23,632 nucleotides of DNA. It comes from Methanoculleus sp. UBA208. GTDB lineage: Archaea > Halobacteriota > Methanomicrobia > Methanomicrobiales > Methanoculleaceae. Location of the stretch: the NCBI RefSeq assembly GCF_002498065.1, contig NZ_DAFZ01000037.1, forward strand, positions 1-23,632, written 5' to 3'. Below are positions 1 through 7,500 of this stretch, piece by piece. The notes below the pieces were generated by a model, which saw only the letters and a list, made by a program, of their open reading frames with translations, was not told the origin of the DNA and did not search any database. Within the stretch, counting starts at the first letter, position 1. The number at the start of each line of letters is the position of its first letter. The translations under genes were made by a program, and so were the position numbers.

Positions 1-10
1 AAAGTTAAAT

Positions 11-25
11 GATTATTTTTAATAA
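11..25 (+). promoter_or_regulatory. Candidate TATA-box region upstream of the substrate-binding protein gene
   Basis: The AT-rich stretch contains TTTTTAATAA, in sharp contrast to the GC-rich surroundings. It lies about 70 bases before the ATG at 93. A start of transcription 25-30 bases downstream would give a leader of roughly 45 bases that includes the GGAGAG ribosome-binding site at 81-86. The window begins here, so further upstream control sites cannot be seen. Confidence 0.4.
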
Positions 26-92
26 GGGATGCGTCCCAACCACGGTACCGTAAGCCTCCGATACCTCCCCAGAGCGTACTGGAGAGAACTGA

Positions 93-1181
93 ATGGACGT
101 GGTAGTCATTACAGAACGTTGTTATCATCTGCTCATCCTCCTCGGCGTCTGCGGGGTGCTCTTCTGCGCCTTCGCCGCCTGCACGACCACGCAGGGGACG
201 ATCTCCCCTGCCGAGAACCGCACAATCACCGATATGGTGGGTCGGACCGTCGTCGTCCCGTCGGAGATCGAAAGCATCCTCTGCACCTCGCCGCCGTCGA
301 CGAACCTCGTCTACATGGTCGCACCCGACCGGCTCGCAGGCTGGAATTTCGCGCCCGAGAAGGGATACACCGCTGAGAGATACGCGGCGCTCCCGGTCGT
401 TGGGGGCTGGTTCGGGAAAGAGACCGGCAACTACGAGACGTTCATTGCGATGCACCCCGACGTTGTCATCGAGGGTTACACCACCGACGGCGGGGCGGCG
501 CTGGCCTCGGTTGCCGAGCGGCAGCAGAAAATGGGCTCCATCCCGGTCGTCGCCGTCGAGGACACCGTCAACGCCACTGGCTACTCCGGACCCATCAGGT
601 TCATGGGCAGCCTCCTCGGTGAGGAGGAGCAGGCCGAAGCGATGATCGCCTTCTACGAGGGCATCCTCGCCACGGTGACGGAGCGGGTGGCCTCGATCCG
701 CGACGGTGAGCGGGTAGGGGTCTACTACGCCGAGGGGCCGAAAGGGCTCGCGACCGATCCCACGGGCTCGCAGCACGCCGAACTCATCGAACTCTGCGGC
801 GGGAGAAACGTTGCAGACTGCGCGCTCACGCCCGGGATGGGGATGACCGAGGTCTCGATGGAGCAGGTTATCCGCTGGGACCCTGAAGTCATCCTGGCCG
901 CGGAGCCGGACTTCTATGCCACGGTCAGGGCCGACCCGTTATGGCAGGATATCACCGCCGTGAAGACCGGGCGGGTCTACCTCATCCCGCGGACTGCGTT
1001 CTGCTGGTTCGACCGTCCGCCGGGCATCAACCGGATCATCGGGATCCCCTGGACCGCCAGGACACTCTATCCCGATCTCTTCCGGGACATGGACCTCGAA
1101 TTCCTTGTCCGGGAGTACCACGAGATCTTCATCCACGTATCGCTCTCCGACGACCAGATCCGGGATATCCTGAACCCCTGA
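93..1181 (+). CDS. ABC transporter substrate-binding lipoprotein, PF01497 (FepB/BtuF-like)
   Basis: This is a 362-residue extracytoplasmic binding protein that should capture a ligand and deliver it to a FecCD-type permease. Residues 1-30 form a signal peptide with a hydrophobic core and the lipobox AFAAC, so Cys30 is the likely lipid anchor. The mature part starts with the family opening ITDMVGRTVVVPSEIESIL (about 45-65). The C-terminal lobe runs from about residue 205, with conserved positions around WDPEVILAAEP and VKTGRVYLIP. The ATG at 93 is preceded by GGAGAG with good spacing. It is the first gene of an operon with a methyltransferase (7 bp gap) and a radical SAM fusion (2 bp gap). The matching permease and ATPase are convergent at 3591-5551. 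The family imports siderophores, haem, corrinoids and some metals; the sequence does not show which ligand is used here. Confidence 0.9.
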   Translation: MDVVVITERCYHLLILLGVCGVLFCAFAACTTTQGTISPAENRTITDMVGRTVVVPSEIESILCTSPPSTNLVYMVAPDRLAGWNFAPEKGYTAERYAALPVVGGWFGKETGNYETFIAMHPDVVIEGYTTDGGAALASVAERQQKMGSIPVVAVEDTVNATGYSGPIRFMGSLLGEEEQAEAMIAFYEGILATVTERVASIRDGERVGVYYAEGPKGLATDPTGSQHAELIELCGGRNVADCALTPGMGMTEVSMEQVIRWDPEVILAAEPDFYATVRADPLWQDITAVKTGRVYLIPRTAFCWFDRPPGINRIIGIPWTARTLYPDLFRDMDLEFLVREYHEIFIHVSLSDDQIRDILNP

Positions 1182-1188
1182 GGTCAAG

Positions 1189-1830
1189 ATGGGATACGTA
1201 CCAGGCAGATTCGACCGTGACGGGGCGGAGGATATGGATCGGATCGCGAAGACGATCTTCGCCCCGGTCTACCCGGTGATCGCGCAGCAGATAATCGAGC
1301 GGTGCGGGTTCTCCCGCGGCCGGTGCCTTGATATCGGCAGCGGCCCCGGGTCGCTCGGGATCGCCCTTGCGCAGGCGAGCGACCTTGCGGTCACGCTCCT
1401 CGACTCCTCCCCGGAGATGATCGCCGTTGCCGGAGGGAATGTCCGGGAGGCCGGGCTTTCGGGGCGCGTCGCGCTTCTATCAGGCGACGTCCACGACATC
1501 CCGCTTCCCGATAGGTCCGTCGATCTCGCGGTCAGCCGCGGGTCACTCTTCTTCTGGGAGGATCTCCCCCGCGCCTTCTCCGAGATCCACCGGGTTCTCG
1601 CGCCCGGCGGGAAGACCTACGTCGGAGGCGGGTTCGGGACGGCCGAACTCCGGGACGCCATCGCGGCCACGATGGAGAGGGCGAACCCGGAGTGGAGGAG
1701 TTTCCGGGACAGGAACCTCGGTACGGATAACCGGGAGCGGGTCGCCGGGATCCTCGCGGATCTCGGGTTCCGTCACCGGCTCGTCAGCGACGACTCGGGG
1801 TTCTGGATCGTGATGGAGAAGGAGCGCTGA
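1189..1830 (+). CDS. Class I SAM-dependent methyltransferase
   Basis: A 213-residue soluble Rossmann-fold methyltransferase of the Methyltransf_11 type. Motif I is LDIGSGPGSLGIAL (47-60), the acidic residue ending strand 2 is Asp72 in TLLDSSPEM, the adenine-binding loop is GDVHDIPLPD (99-108), and the post-I motif is RVLAPGG (135-141). The substrate cannot be read from the sequence. The ATG at 1189 follows GAGGTC, a good ribosome-binding site that overlaps the stop of the binding-protein gene, and only 2 bases separate its stop from the next gene. This tight packing between a transporter component and a radical SAM enzyme suggests, by inference, that it methylates the imported ligand, a product made from it, or a chelator that scavenges it. 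Confidence 0.88.
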   Translation: MGYVPGRFDRDGAEDMDRIAKTIFAPVYPVIAQQIIERCGFSRGRCLDIGSGPGSLGIALAQASDLAVTLLDSSPEMIAVAGGNVREAGLSGRVALLSGDVHDIPLPDRSVDLAVSRGSLFFWEDLPRAFSEIHRVLAPGGKTYVGGGFGTAELRDAIAATMERANPEWRSFRDRNLGTDNRERVAGILADLGFRHRLVSDDSGFWIVMEKER

Positions 1831-1832
1831 GC

Positions 1833-3569
1833 ATGCGCTGCTCGATCTGCGAGAACCGATGCGCCGTCCCGCCCGGCGGCGTTGGGCGGTGCAGGATGTA
1901 TACGAACGACGGCGGAGCTATCGTCGAGCGGTTCCCCGACCGTTACATCGCGGTCATGCCGATCGCGATCGAGACGATGCCGATGTGCCACTACCACCCC
2001 TGCGGGACGTTCCTGCAGGCGAGCGGCATCGGGTGCACCTTCTCCTGCGGGGGATGCATATCCGAGACGATCGCCCTCCACGCGGAGGCGGTCTCCGGGG
2101 CCCTCAGGCATATCCCGCCCGGTGCTCTGGTCGGGCGCGCCTTAAACGAGGGGTGCCGGGGGATAGCGTTCTGCCTCAACGATCCGACCGCGATGCACCA
2201 GACCTTCCTCGCGGTGGCGCGGGCGGCGCACGAAGCCGGTCTCCTCGTCGGGTGCGCGACGAACGGCTACTACACGGAGGAAGCCCTCCGCGACCTCGCG
2301 CCCGTCGTCGACTTCGCGAACATCGGGCTGAAGGGTGCATCCGATGCGCGGTACCGCGCGTGCGGCGCGATCTCGGCGGAGTCGGCCTTCCGCACGGTGA
2401 AGACCCTTCACGATGCAGGCGTCCATGTCGAGGTCTCCTGCATCCATTCCCGGGGGTATGACGGCGAGATCCGGGCCGCGGCCGCCCGGGTCGCGGAGGT
2501 CTCTCCCGACATCCCGTTCCTCGTCATGCGGTTCATCCCGTTCGGCGACGAGCCGCCGGAGAGGGAACCGACGATTGCGGAGTCGGAGCGGATCTGCGAC
2601 GACCTGCGGCGGACGCTCCGCTACGTCTACCTCTTCAACTCGCCCGGGACCGGGTACCTCGATACGGCGTGCCCGTCCTGCGGGGAGACGGTCGTCCGGC
2701 GGGAGTTCTTCGGGCCGATGGGGGCGCGGACGATCGCGATCCCGCCGGACGCCCGGTGTTCCTGCGGTCGTTCTCTCCCCGTGACCGGGAGCGTCGCGGA
2801 GACGCCGTACGCCGAGCCGGGGATGATGGGCGGCTACCGGTTCACCCGGGCGCTGGAGATGGTTCACGCTGTCCTGGTCTGCCTCGGCGTGGAGTCCGAC
2901 GCCGACCTCGCCCGTATCTGGGCGGGAGTCATCCGGGACGACTACATCCGCGACCTTCATTGGAAGATCCAGTCAATAGACGGCTACCTCGCCCTCGTCC
3001 GCGAACTCGGGGAGCGGGCCGGCCGCACCGGGGCGGCGGAGAGGCTGGCCGGCTACATCGGCGACCGGGTGGCGGCGGTCTCGTCGGCGGTCGAGGGCTG
3101 CCGCCGGCCCCGGGTCTACTACTCGATGGGGTCGCCGCTCTTTGCCCTGAACGCCGACCGGTTCGAGATGGATCTCGTGGAGGCGGCCGGCGGCGACCCC
3201 GTCAACCGCGGGATCGCCCGGGCCGGTAAACCGGGGGTCAACATAACGCCGGAGGAGTTTGCGGCGTTCAACCCTGAGTACATCTTCATATCCGGGTTCC
3301 TCTCGGCGCCCGCCTCCGATTACATCACGGCGTGCCGGAGGATGGGGCTCTCTGCCGACGCCGTCGAACACAGCCGTGTCTACACCCTTCCGCCGGGCTG
3401 GGACTTCGGCAACCCCCGCTGGGTGCTCGGCCTCTCCGCCATCGCAGGTACCCTCCACCCGGAGCGGGCTGCCTTTGACCTTGCCGCGGAGCAGGATCGG
3501 TTCTACCGGACGTTCTACGGGACCGATGCGGCCGCGATCACGGGGAACCGGTCGTTCTATCGTCCATAG
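1833..3569 (+). CDS. Radical SAM enzyme fused to a substrate-binding-protein-like C-terminal domain
   Basis: A 578-residue protein with an unusual architecture. Residues 1-20 carry a Cys cluster (Cys3, 6, 10, 20). Residues 68-75 carry the radical SAM motif CX3CX2C (Cys68, 72, 75), followed by a TIM-barrel region to about 270. A zinc-ribbon-like pair CX2C/CXC follows (Cys280, 283, 309, 311). The first ~320 residues resemble the PflA-like radical SAM enzymes of the AmmeMemoRadiSam group. A helical linker (about 330-420) leads to residues 426-562, which resemble the C-terminal lobe of PF01497 binding proteins (RPRVYYSMGS, FNPEYIFISGF, HSRVYTLPPGWDFGNPRW). There is no signal peptide, so this lobe should be cytoplasmic. 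GGAG lies 8 bases before the ATG. It ends 21 bases from the convergent ATPase stop. A role in processing the transported ligand is inference; the domain reading is by eye. Confidence 0.82.
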   Translation: MRCSICENRCAVPPGGVGRCRMYTNDGGAIVERFPDRYIAVMPIAIETMPMCHYHPCGTFLQASGIGCTFSCGGCISETIALHAEAVSGALRHIPPGALVGRALNEGCRGIAFCLNDPTAMHQTFLAVARAAHEAGLLVGCATNGYYTEEALRDLAPVVDFANIGLKGASDARYRACGAISAESAFRTVKTLHDAGVHVEVSCIHSRGYDGEIRAAAARVAEVSPDIPFLVMRFIPFGDEPPEREPTIAESERICDDLRRTLRYVYLFNSPGTGYLDTACPSCGETVVRREFFGPMGARTIAIPPDARCSCGRSLPVTGSVAETPYAEPGMMGGYRFTRALEMVHAVLVCLGVESDADLARIWAGVIRDDYIRDLHWKIQSIDGYLALVRELGERAGRTGAAERLAGYIGDRVAAVSSAVEGCRRPRVYYSMGSPLFALNADRFEMDLVEAAGGDPVNRGIARAGKPGVNITPEEFAAFNPEYIFISGFLSAPASDYITACRRMGLSADAVEHSRVYTLPPGWDFGNPRWVLGLSAIAGTLHPERAAFDLAAEQDRFYRTFYGTDAAAITGNRSFYRP

Positions 3570-3590
3570 GGATCGAGGGGCGCCGCTCCC

Positions 3591-4394
3591 TTACGCTTCC
3601 TCCCTCCCGTGGCAGCCGCACGGGCTCATCGGGATGCAGACCATCCGCTCCACCTCTTCGACGTAGCGGACACAGACGTCGATCCCGTAGGCCTCCCGCA
3701 GGTTCTCCTTCGTGATGACGTCCTCGGCCGGCCCCCGTGCGATCAGCCTGCCGTTCTCGAGGATGGCGACCGTGTGCGAGACCAGAAAGCCGTGGTCGGG
3801 GAAGTGGGTGCTCATCAGGATGGCGATCCCGTCGGCGGCCAGCCGGTCGATCGTCGCGATCACCTTCATCTGGTTCCCGATATCGAGGTGCGACGTCGGC
3901 TCGTCGAGGATGAGCAGCGACGGCTCCTGGGCAAGGGCGCGGGCGATCATTACCATCTGCGACTCCCCGCCCGAGATCTCGGAGATGCACCTGTCCCGGA
4001 GGTGCGCTATCCCGACCCGCGCAAACGCCTCCTCCACCTTCTCGCAGTCCTCCTCGCCCGGGACCGAGAATGCCGGGATATGGGGGGCTCTCCCCATGAG
4101 GGCGAAATCGAACGCCGTGAACGGGAAGACGGCGCGGTGTGTCTGGGGGACGTAGCCGATCTCGCGTGCGATCTCGTCGGGCCGCATGCCGGCGATCCGG
4201 CGGCCGTCGATCTCCACGCTCCCGGCCTGGAGGGTGAGAACGTTTAAGATGCACTTGATCAGGGTCGATTTCCCCGTACCGTTCCTCCCGAGGAGGGAGA
4301 GCACCTCTCCCCTCCCGAGGGAGAAGGAGATGTCTTCAAACTGTTTCGTGACGCCGTCGTACGAGAACGAGGCGTTGTTGACGTTCAGAATCAT
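3591..4394 (-). CDS. ABC transporter ATP-binding protein, FepC/BtuD-like, with Cys/His-rich tail
   Basis: A 267-residue ATPase that powers import by the FecCD permease encoded just upstream. It has Walker A GRNGTGKST (36-44), the Q-loop Gln84 in YVPQTHR, the signature ISGGESQ (140-146), Walker B LLILDEP (160-166) and the switch His197 in MSTHFPDHG. The ATG at 4394 overlaps the permease stop as ATGA, so translation is probably coupled. A longer open frame extends upstream, but that part lies inside the permease gene and has no ABC homology. The C-terminal end is unusual: CIPMSPCGCHG near 253-263, with Cys253, Cys259, Cys261 and His262 plus Cys241. This could bind a metal and sense the transported ion; that is inference. 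Confidence 0.93.
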   Translation of the reverse strand: MILNVNNASFSYDGVTKQFEDISFSLGRGEVLSLLGRNGTGKSTLIKCILNVLTLQAGSVEIDGRRIAGMRPDEIAREIGYVPQTHRAVFPFTAFDFALMGRAPHIPAFSVPGEEDCEKVEEAFARVGIAHLRDRCISEISGGESQMVMIARALAQEPSLLILDEPTSHLDIGNQMKVIATIDRLAADGIAILMSTHFPDHGFLVSHTVAILENGRLIARGPAEDVITKENLREAYGIDVCVRYVEEVERMVCIPMSPCGCHGREEA

Positions 4395-5551
4395 GATATC
4401 CAGCCTACTTTTTTGCGTGTCAGGAGATACGCGAAGAACGGCGCGCCGATGAGCGCCGTCAGGATGCCGAGAGGGATCTCGGTTGCGGTCAGGGTTCTTG
4501 CGATATCGTCGACGACGAGAAGGAACGATGCCCCGAGAACGGCCGATACGGGGATGAGTTTCCTGAAGTCCGGGCCGACGAGCATCCTCCCGATGTGGGG
4601 GACCACGAGGCCCACCCAGCCGATGATCCCGCTGATGCAGACCGCGGAAGCGGTGACGATCGTCGAGGCGATGACGAGCAGCGCGGTCATTTTCTTTGTG
4701 TCCACCCCGAGCGCCCGCGCCTCCTCTTCGCCGACCGCGAGGAGGTTGATCCGCCACCTGACGAGAAAGAGGCAGATGCTCCCGAGAAGGATCGGCGGGG
4801 CAACCGCGGCGATGTCGGTGTTCGCGACCGCAGAGAGGCTCCCCATCAGCCAGAAGACGATTGCAGGCAGGGTGTCGTACGGGTCGGCGACGTATTTGGT
4901 GAGGGATATGAAGGCGGAGAAGAGCGACCCGACGATGATCCCCCCGAGGACGAGGACAAGAGTCGAGCTCTTGCCGACGGTCCGACCGATGCCGTAGGCG
5001 ACGGCGACCGCGAGAATCCCGAAGAAGAAGGCGGAGATCTGGATGACCATGGGGTTGCCGGAGAGGAGGATCCCGATGGCCGCCCCGAACCCTGCGCCGG
5101 CGGAGACGCCGAGGATATCGGGTGAGACGAGAGGGTTTTTGAAGAGGCCCTGGAACGAGGCCCCGGCGATGGAGAGTCCTCCGCCGACGAGCATCGCCGC
5201 TATCACCCGGGGGAGCCTGATCCGGAAGACGACCGTCTCTTCCGATGCTCCCCAGGTCTGCTCGAAGGAGGGGAGGAGGACCTGGTGACCGGTGAGGGTT
5301 GAGAGCAGGGACGACGCACTGTCGAGGAACGCGTTTGCCGTTCCGACGGTGAGGATCCGGAAGGTCTCCACCGGGTCCATCATGTATCTCCCGAAGAAGA
5401 GGGAGAAGAAGAAGAGAGCGGCCGGGAGGAGGTAGATAGCCTTGCCCGCCGGGATGAACCGGAGAACGGCATCGCGGATTGGCATCCCTTCTCGGGAGAC
5501 GGACCGCAAAAGACCGACCGCAACGTCTCCGGTCTCCCGCCCGGTCTTCAT
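4391..5551 (-). CDS. FecCD/BtuC family ABC transporter permease
   Basis: A polytopic inner-membrane permease of 386 residues from the chosen start. The family signature is clear: LPRVIAAMLVGGGLSIAGAS followed by FQGLFKNPLVSPDILGVSAG (about 113-152). A conserved segment near the C-terminus reads CISGIIGWVGLVVPHIGRML. The N-terminal ~36 residues are hydrophilic and make it longer than BtuC. The ATG at 5551 is chosen because AGGAAAG precedes it; an in-frame ATG at 5575 and GTG at 5584 lack a convincing ribosome-binding site. It is the first gene of a two-gene operon with the ATPase. Members of the family import iron chelates, haem and cobalamin; the ligand here is not known. Confidence 0.92.
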   Translation of the reverse strand: MKTGRETGDVAVGLLRSVSREGMPIRDAVLRFIPAGKAIYLLPAALFFFSLFFGRYMMDPVETFRILTVGTANAFLDSASSLLSTLTGHQVLLPSFEQTWGASEETVVFRIRLPRVIAAMLVGGGLSIAGASFQGLFKNPLVSPDILGVSAGAGFGAAIGILLSGNPMVIQISAFFFGILAVAVAYGIGRTVGKSSTLVLVLGGIIVGSLFSAFISLTKYVADPYDTLPAIVFWLMGSLSAVANTDIAAVAPPILLGSICLFLVRWRINLLAVGEEEARALGVDTKKMTALLVIASTIVTASAVCISGIIGWVGLVVPHIGRMLVGPDFRKLIPVSAVLGASFLLVVDDIARTLTATEIPLGILTALIGAPFFAYLLTRKKVGWIS

Positions 5552-5573
5552 GTTCGTTTCTTTCCTATGGGTC

Positions 5574-5598
5574 ATCCGGTACACCGTCTATACCGGAT
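5574..5598. repeat. Inverted repeat ATCCGGTA-N9-TACCGGAT upstream of the permease gene
   Basis: Two perfect 8-base arms (5574-5581 and 5591-5598) are separated by 9 bases. The element begins 22 bases upstream of the chosen permease start codon and would fall near the transcription start predicted from the TATA-like sequence at 5618-5625. It could be a repressor site or an RNA hairpin in the leader. Confidence 0.5.
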
Positions 5599-5617
5599 AT
5601 GTTTATTTTTTTTACTT

Positions 5618-5625
5618 AATTTTAT
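5618..5625 (-). promoter_or_regulatory. Candidate TATA box for the permease-ATPase operon
   Basis: Reading on the minus strand, ATAAAATT lies in an AT-rich island within GC-rich DNA. Transcription would start near 5593-5597. A second TATA-like sequence, CTTTTTAT (5659-5666, minus strand), is an alternative. Only experiment could choose between them. Confidence 0.4.
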
Positions 5626-5630
5626 GGCAA

Positions 5631-5652
5631 TGTAAAGGGCATAACCTTTACA
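5631..5652. promoter_or_regulatory. Candidate operator: perfect palindrome TGTAAAGG-N6-CCTTTACA
   Basis: Two perfect 8-base arms (5631-5638 and 5645-5652) flank GCATAA. A further AAAGGTT at 5663-5669 pairs as an inverted repeat with AACCTTT at 5643-5649, so the region holds three AAAGG half-sites in alternating orientation. The palindrome sits directly upstream of the TATA-like sequence at 5618-5625 or downstream of the one at 5659-5666. Its size and symmetry fit a dimeric, possibly metal-responsive regulator of the ABC operon; the regulator is not encoded in the window. Confidence 0.55.
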
Positions 5653-5871
5653 CCGACGATAAAAAGGTTCGGTAAAACACCATTTTCGACCGCGACCGAA
5701 GACCGGAATCAGCGCATCGAATGTGTGCGGCCTGGCGGTATCTGTCGGTGCGGCAATGCGGATTGGCGCTCTTGTAACTCGTTTACGGACTGGAGAAAAA
5801 GAGATGTACAGGGTTTTTCGGCAGGTGCCTGTTGTCGTTCTGTTCTTCTAATTCAGGCGCGGCCAGGAGCG
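5653..5871. other. Intergenic region between the NTPase and permease genes
   Basis: About 220 bases with no credible gene. It contains the third AAAGG half-site (5663-5669) and, on the minus strand, a short T tract at about 5794-5800 that could terminate transcription of the NTPase gene. Nothing else is recognised. Confidence 0.5.
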
Positions 5872-6561
5872 TCACCCCTCCGGGCCGTAGCACCGCCGGA
5901 GGATGACCGGGGCGCTCCGTGGCGCTCCGGCGGCTGTATCGGCAAAGAGCGCTGGAGCGGCGATGCGCTCCCCCGGAACCGGCGCCGCCGTGAGCGGGGA
6001 GAATGTCTGTGCTTCGCGCCACTCCCAGACGGCATCCATCACGGCGTCCGCCGTCGCCATGGCGCTCGCGGTCCCGACGTCCACCACGACAGGGTTCGTG
6101 ATATTCCACCGTTCGACGACCGTATCGAGGAGCCTGCGCCGGACCGTCCAGACCATCGGCGGGTGCGGGTGCGCGGTCAACCGGTCGAGCTGCTCCGCCC
6201 AGACCGCACCCTGGAGCTCGAACCTCCCCACCTCGTCGATGACCACAAGATCGGTCGTGTAGGGATCCGGCGGCGCGAGCGCCCGGCGGCCGAATGCGAG
6301 CCCAACGGGGCGGAAGTAGAACCGGCCGTGAGCCTCGCACTGCGGGTCGGGGTCGATCGAGCAGAGTTCCTCGTGCCCGCCGGTGGCGAGGTCGACCAGG
6401 GCGAATCCCGACCTCCGCCCGTCCCGCAGGTGTCCGGGGGCGATGACCCCGCGGACCCGGACGTTCAGCCCGACGATGAGCCCGAGAACCAGATGCAGGA
6501 ACGTCGTCTTGCACTGGCCCTGCCCGCCGGTGATGATGAAGACCGGCGCACGGCGGTTCAT
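5872..6561 (-). CDS. P-loop NTPase, THEP1/DUF2478-like
   Basis: A 229-residue soluble protein. The P-loop is ITGGQGQCKTT (about 10-20), with Cys where the third Gly of the Walker A motif usually sits. A Walker B-like stretch VVIDEVGRFEL resembles the IDEIG(P/K)MEL motif of the THEP1 nucleoside-triphosphatase family, and GFALVDLATG also fits that family. The ATG at 6561 is preceded by GGAGGT at good spacing; an upstream in-frame ATG at 6681 adds 40 Arg/Pro/Gly-rich residues without a ribosome-binding site and is not used. It is divergent from the DUF5714 gene. Its cellular role is unknown; related P-loop proteins are sometimes linked to cofactor metabolism. Family assignment is by motif only. 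Confidence 0.72.
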   Translation of the reverse strand: MNRRAPVFIITGGQGQCKTTFLHLVLGLIVGLNVRVRGVIAPGHLRDGRRSGFALVDLATGGHEELCSIDPDPQCEAHGRFYFRPVGLAFGRRALAPPDPYTTDLVVIDEVGRFELQGAVWAEQLDRLTAHPHPPMVWTVRRRLLDTVVERWNITNPVVVDVGTASAMATADAVMDAVWEWREAQTFSPLTAAPVPGERIAAPALFADTAAGAPRSAPVILRRCYGPEG

Positions 6562-6683
6562 TCCGGGAGACCTCCGTTTTTGAAGACCGGGTCCGGGGCT
6601 ACGGGAGTGTCCCGGCCCCCTCCCGCGAGGAGAACCCGGGAGACGTTCGCTCGGGAGTACATGGATATACATTGTGGCCACGA

Positions 6684-6692
6684 GTATAAAAC
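6684..6692. promoter_or_regulatory. TATA-like element GTATAAAAC in the NTPase/DUF5714 divergent region
   Basis: This sits in the only AT-rich part of the 228-base gap between the divergent NTPase and DUF5714 genes. On the plus strand it would start a transcript near 6712, about 80 bases before the DUF5714 start. The complementary sequence TTTTATAC could serve the NTPase gene. The rest of the gap (6562-6789) shows no gene. Confidence 0.4.
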
Positions 6693-6789
6693 AATTTTAC
6701 TAACTGGTTTTGTTAACGTTGAAACATTTACAGTGTGGATCCCGCCGGGGCCCGCAACCCTTATGCGGGGTCCGGTGCCAGGGGTGCCC

Positions 6790-7461
6790 ATGAACCAGGA
6801 GAGGGCCTGTTCAGCCTGCAGGAAGAACCTTGCCCCGCGTGAGAGGGGGCCGGAGCCGGCGCCGCCGGGAGAGGAGACGCTCTCGAACCTCGACCTGATC
6901 GAGCGGGTCTGCCTGACGACGACCGAGACCGATCCGCTCGCCCTCGCCTGCACGATCATGCGGCACCCACAGGTCAGCCTCCACGGCCCGGAGCACCACT
7001 TCCTGGTGCCGGCCGTCCTGCTTGCGGCCTACTACAACCACCGTGGGAGCCCGGAGAAGAAGGAACCGGCCCTCCGGCAGGCGAGAAAACGGGCCGAGGC
7101 CGTCCAACCGGCATTCTGCGGCACGCACGGGACCTGCGGCGCGGCGATCGGCACCGGGATCTTCATGAGCCTCATTACGCACTCCGGCCCGCTGAAAAAA
7201 GAGGAGTGGTCCCTCTCGAACCAGGTGACGGCGCGGAGCCTCACGGCGATAGCCGTGAGCGGGGGGCCGCGCTGCTGCAAGCGCGATTCGTGGCTCGCGA
7301 TCGGGGAGGCGGTGAAGTTCCTCGCCGAGAAGTGCGGCATCCGTCTACCGGTGACGGAGCATATCGCGTGCGAGTACGCGACCGTAAGCAGCGACTGCAC
7401 GGGTTACGAGTGTCCGTTCTACCCCGGTGAGGAGTCCGTGCCGCGCCCTCCATCAGTATAA
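6790..7461 (+). CDS. DUF5714 domain protein, Cys-rich
   Basis: A 223-residue protein of a family found mainly in methanogens and anaerobic bacteria, with no established function. It has an N-terminal CX2C (Cys7, Cys10 in ACSACRKNL). The core includes HHFLVPAVLLAAYYNH and then FCGTHGTCGAAIGTGIFMSL. Later come GGPRCCKRDS, the short HIACEY segment and a C-terminal group with CTGYEC. The many conserved Cys suggest metal or Fe-S binding. The start at 6790 is preceded by AGGGGTG, and the frame upstream of it has no protein character. Some family members are fused to a methyltransferase; this copy is not. Family recognition is from memory of these motifs. Confidence 0.78.
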   Translation: MNQERACSACRKNLAPRERGPEPAPPGEETLSNLDLIERVCLTTTETDPLALACTIMRHPQVSLHGPEHHFLVPAVLLAAYYNHRGSPEKKEPALRQARKRAEAVQPAFCGTHGTCGAAIGTGIFMSLITHSGPLKKEEWSLSNQVTARSLTAIAVSGGPRCCKRDSWLAIGEAVKFLAEKCGIRLPVTEHIACEYATVSSDCTGYECPFYPGEESVPRPPSV

Positions 7462-7462
7462 G
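7455..7462 (+). promoter_or_regulatory. Candidate TATA box for the cyclophilin gene
   Basis: AGTATAAG overlaps the last codons and stop of the DUF5714 gene. A start about 25 bases downstream (near 7482) would leave a short leader with the CGGAG ribosome-binding site at 7487-7491. Confidence 0.45.
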
Positions 7463-7500
7463 TAGCAACGACGGACAATACCATAACGGAGTTAATGATT

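Noticed and set aside
4395..4757. N-terminal extension of the ABC ATPase by 121 codons
   Set aside because: It is out of frame within the permease gene and Arg-rich; the ATGA overlap gives a natural start at 4394.
5725..6789. N-terminal extension of the DUF5714 frame by 355 codons
   Set aside because: The extension runs antisense to the NTPase gene and through AT-rich promoter DNA; the ATG at 6790 has a ribosome-binding site and begins the conserved protein.
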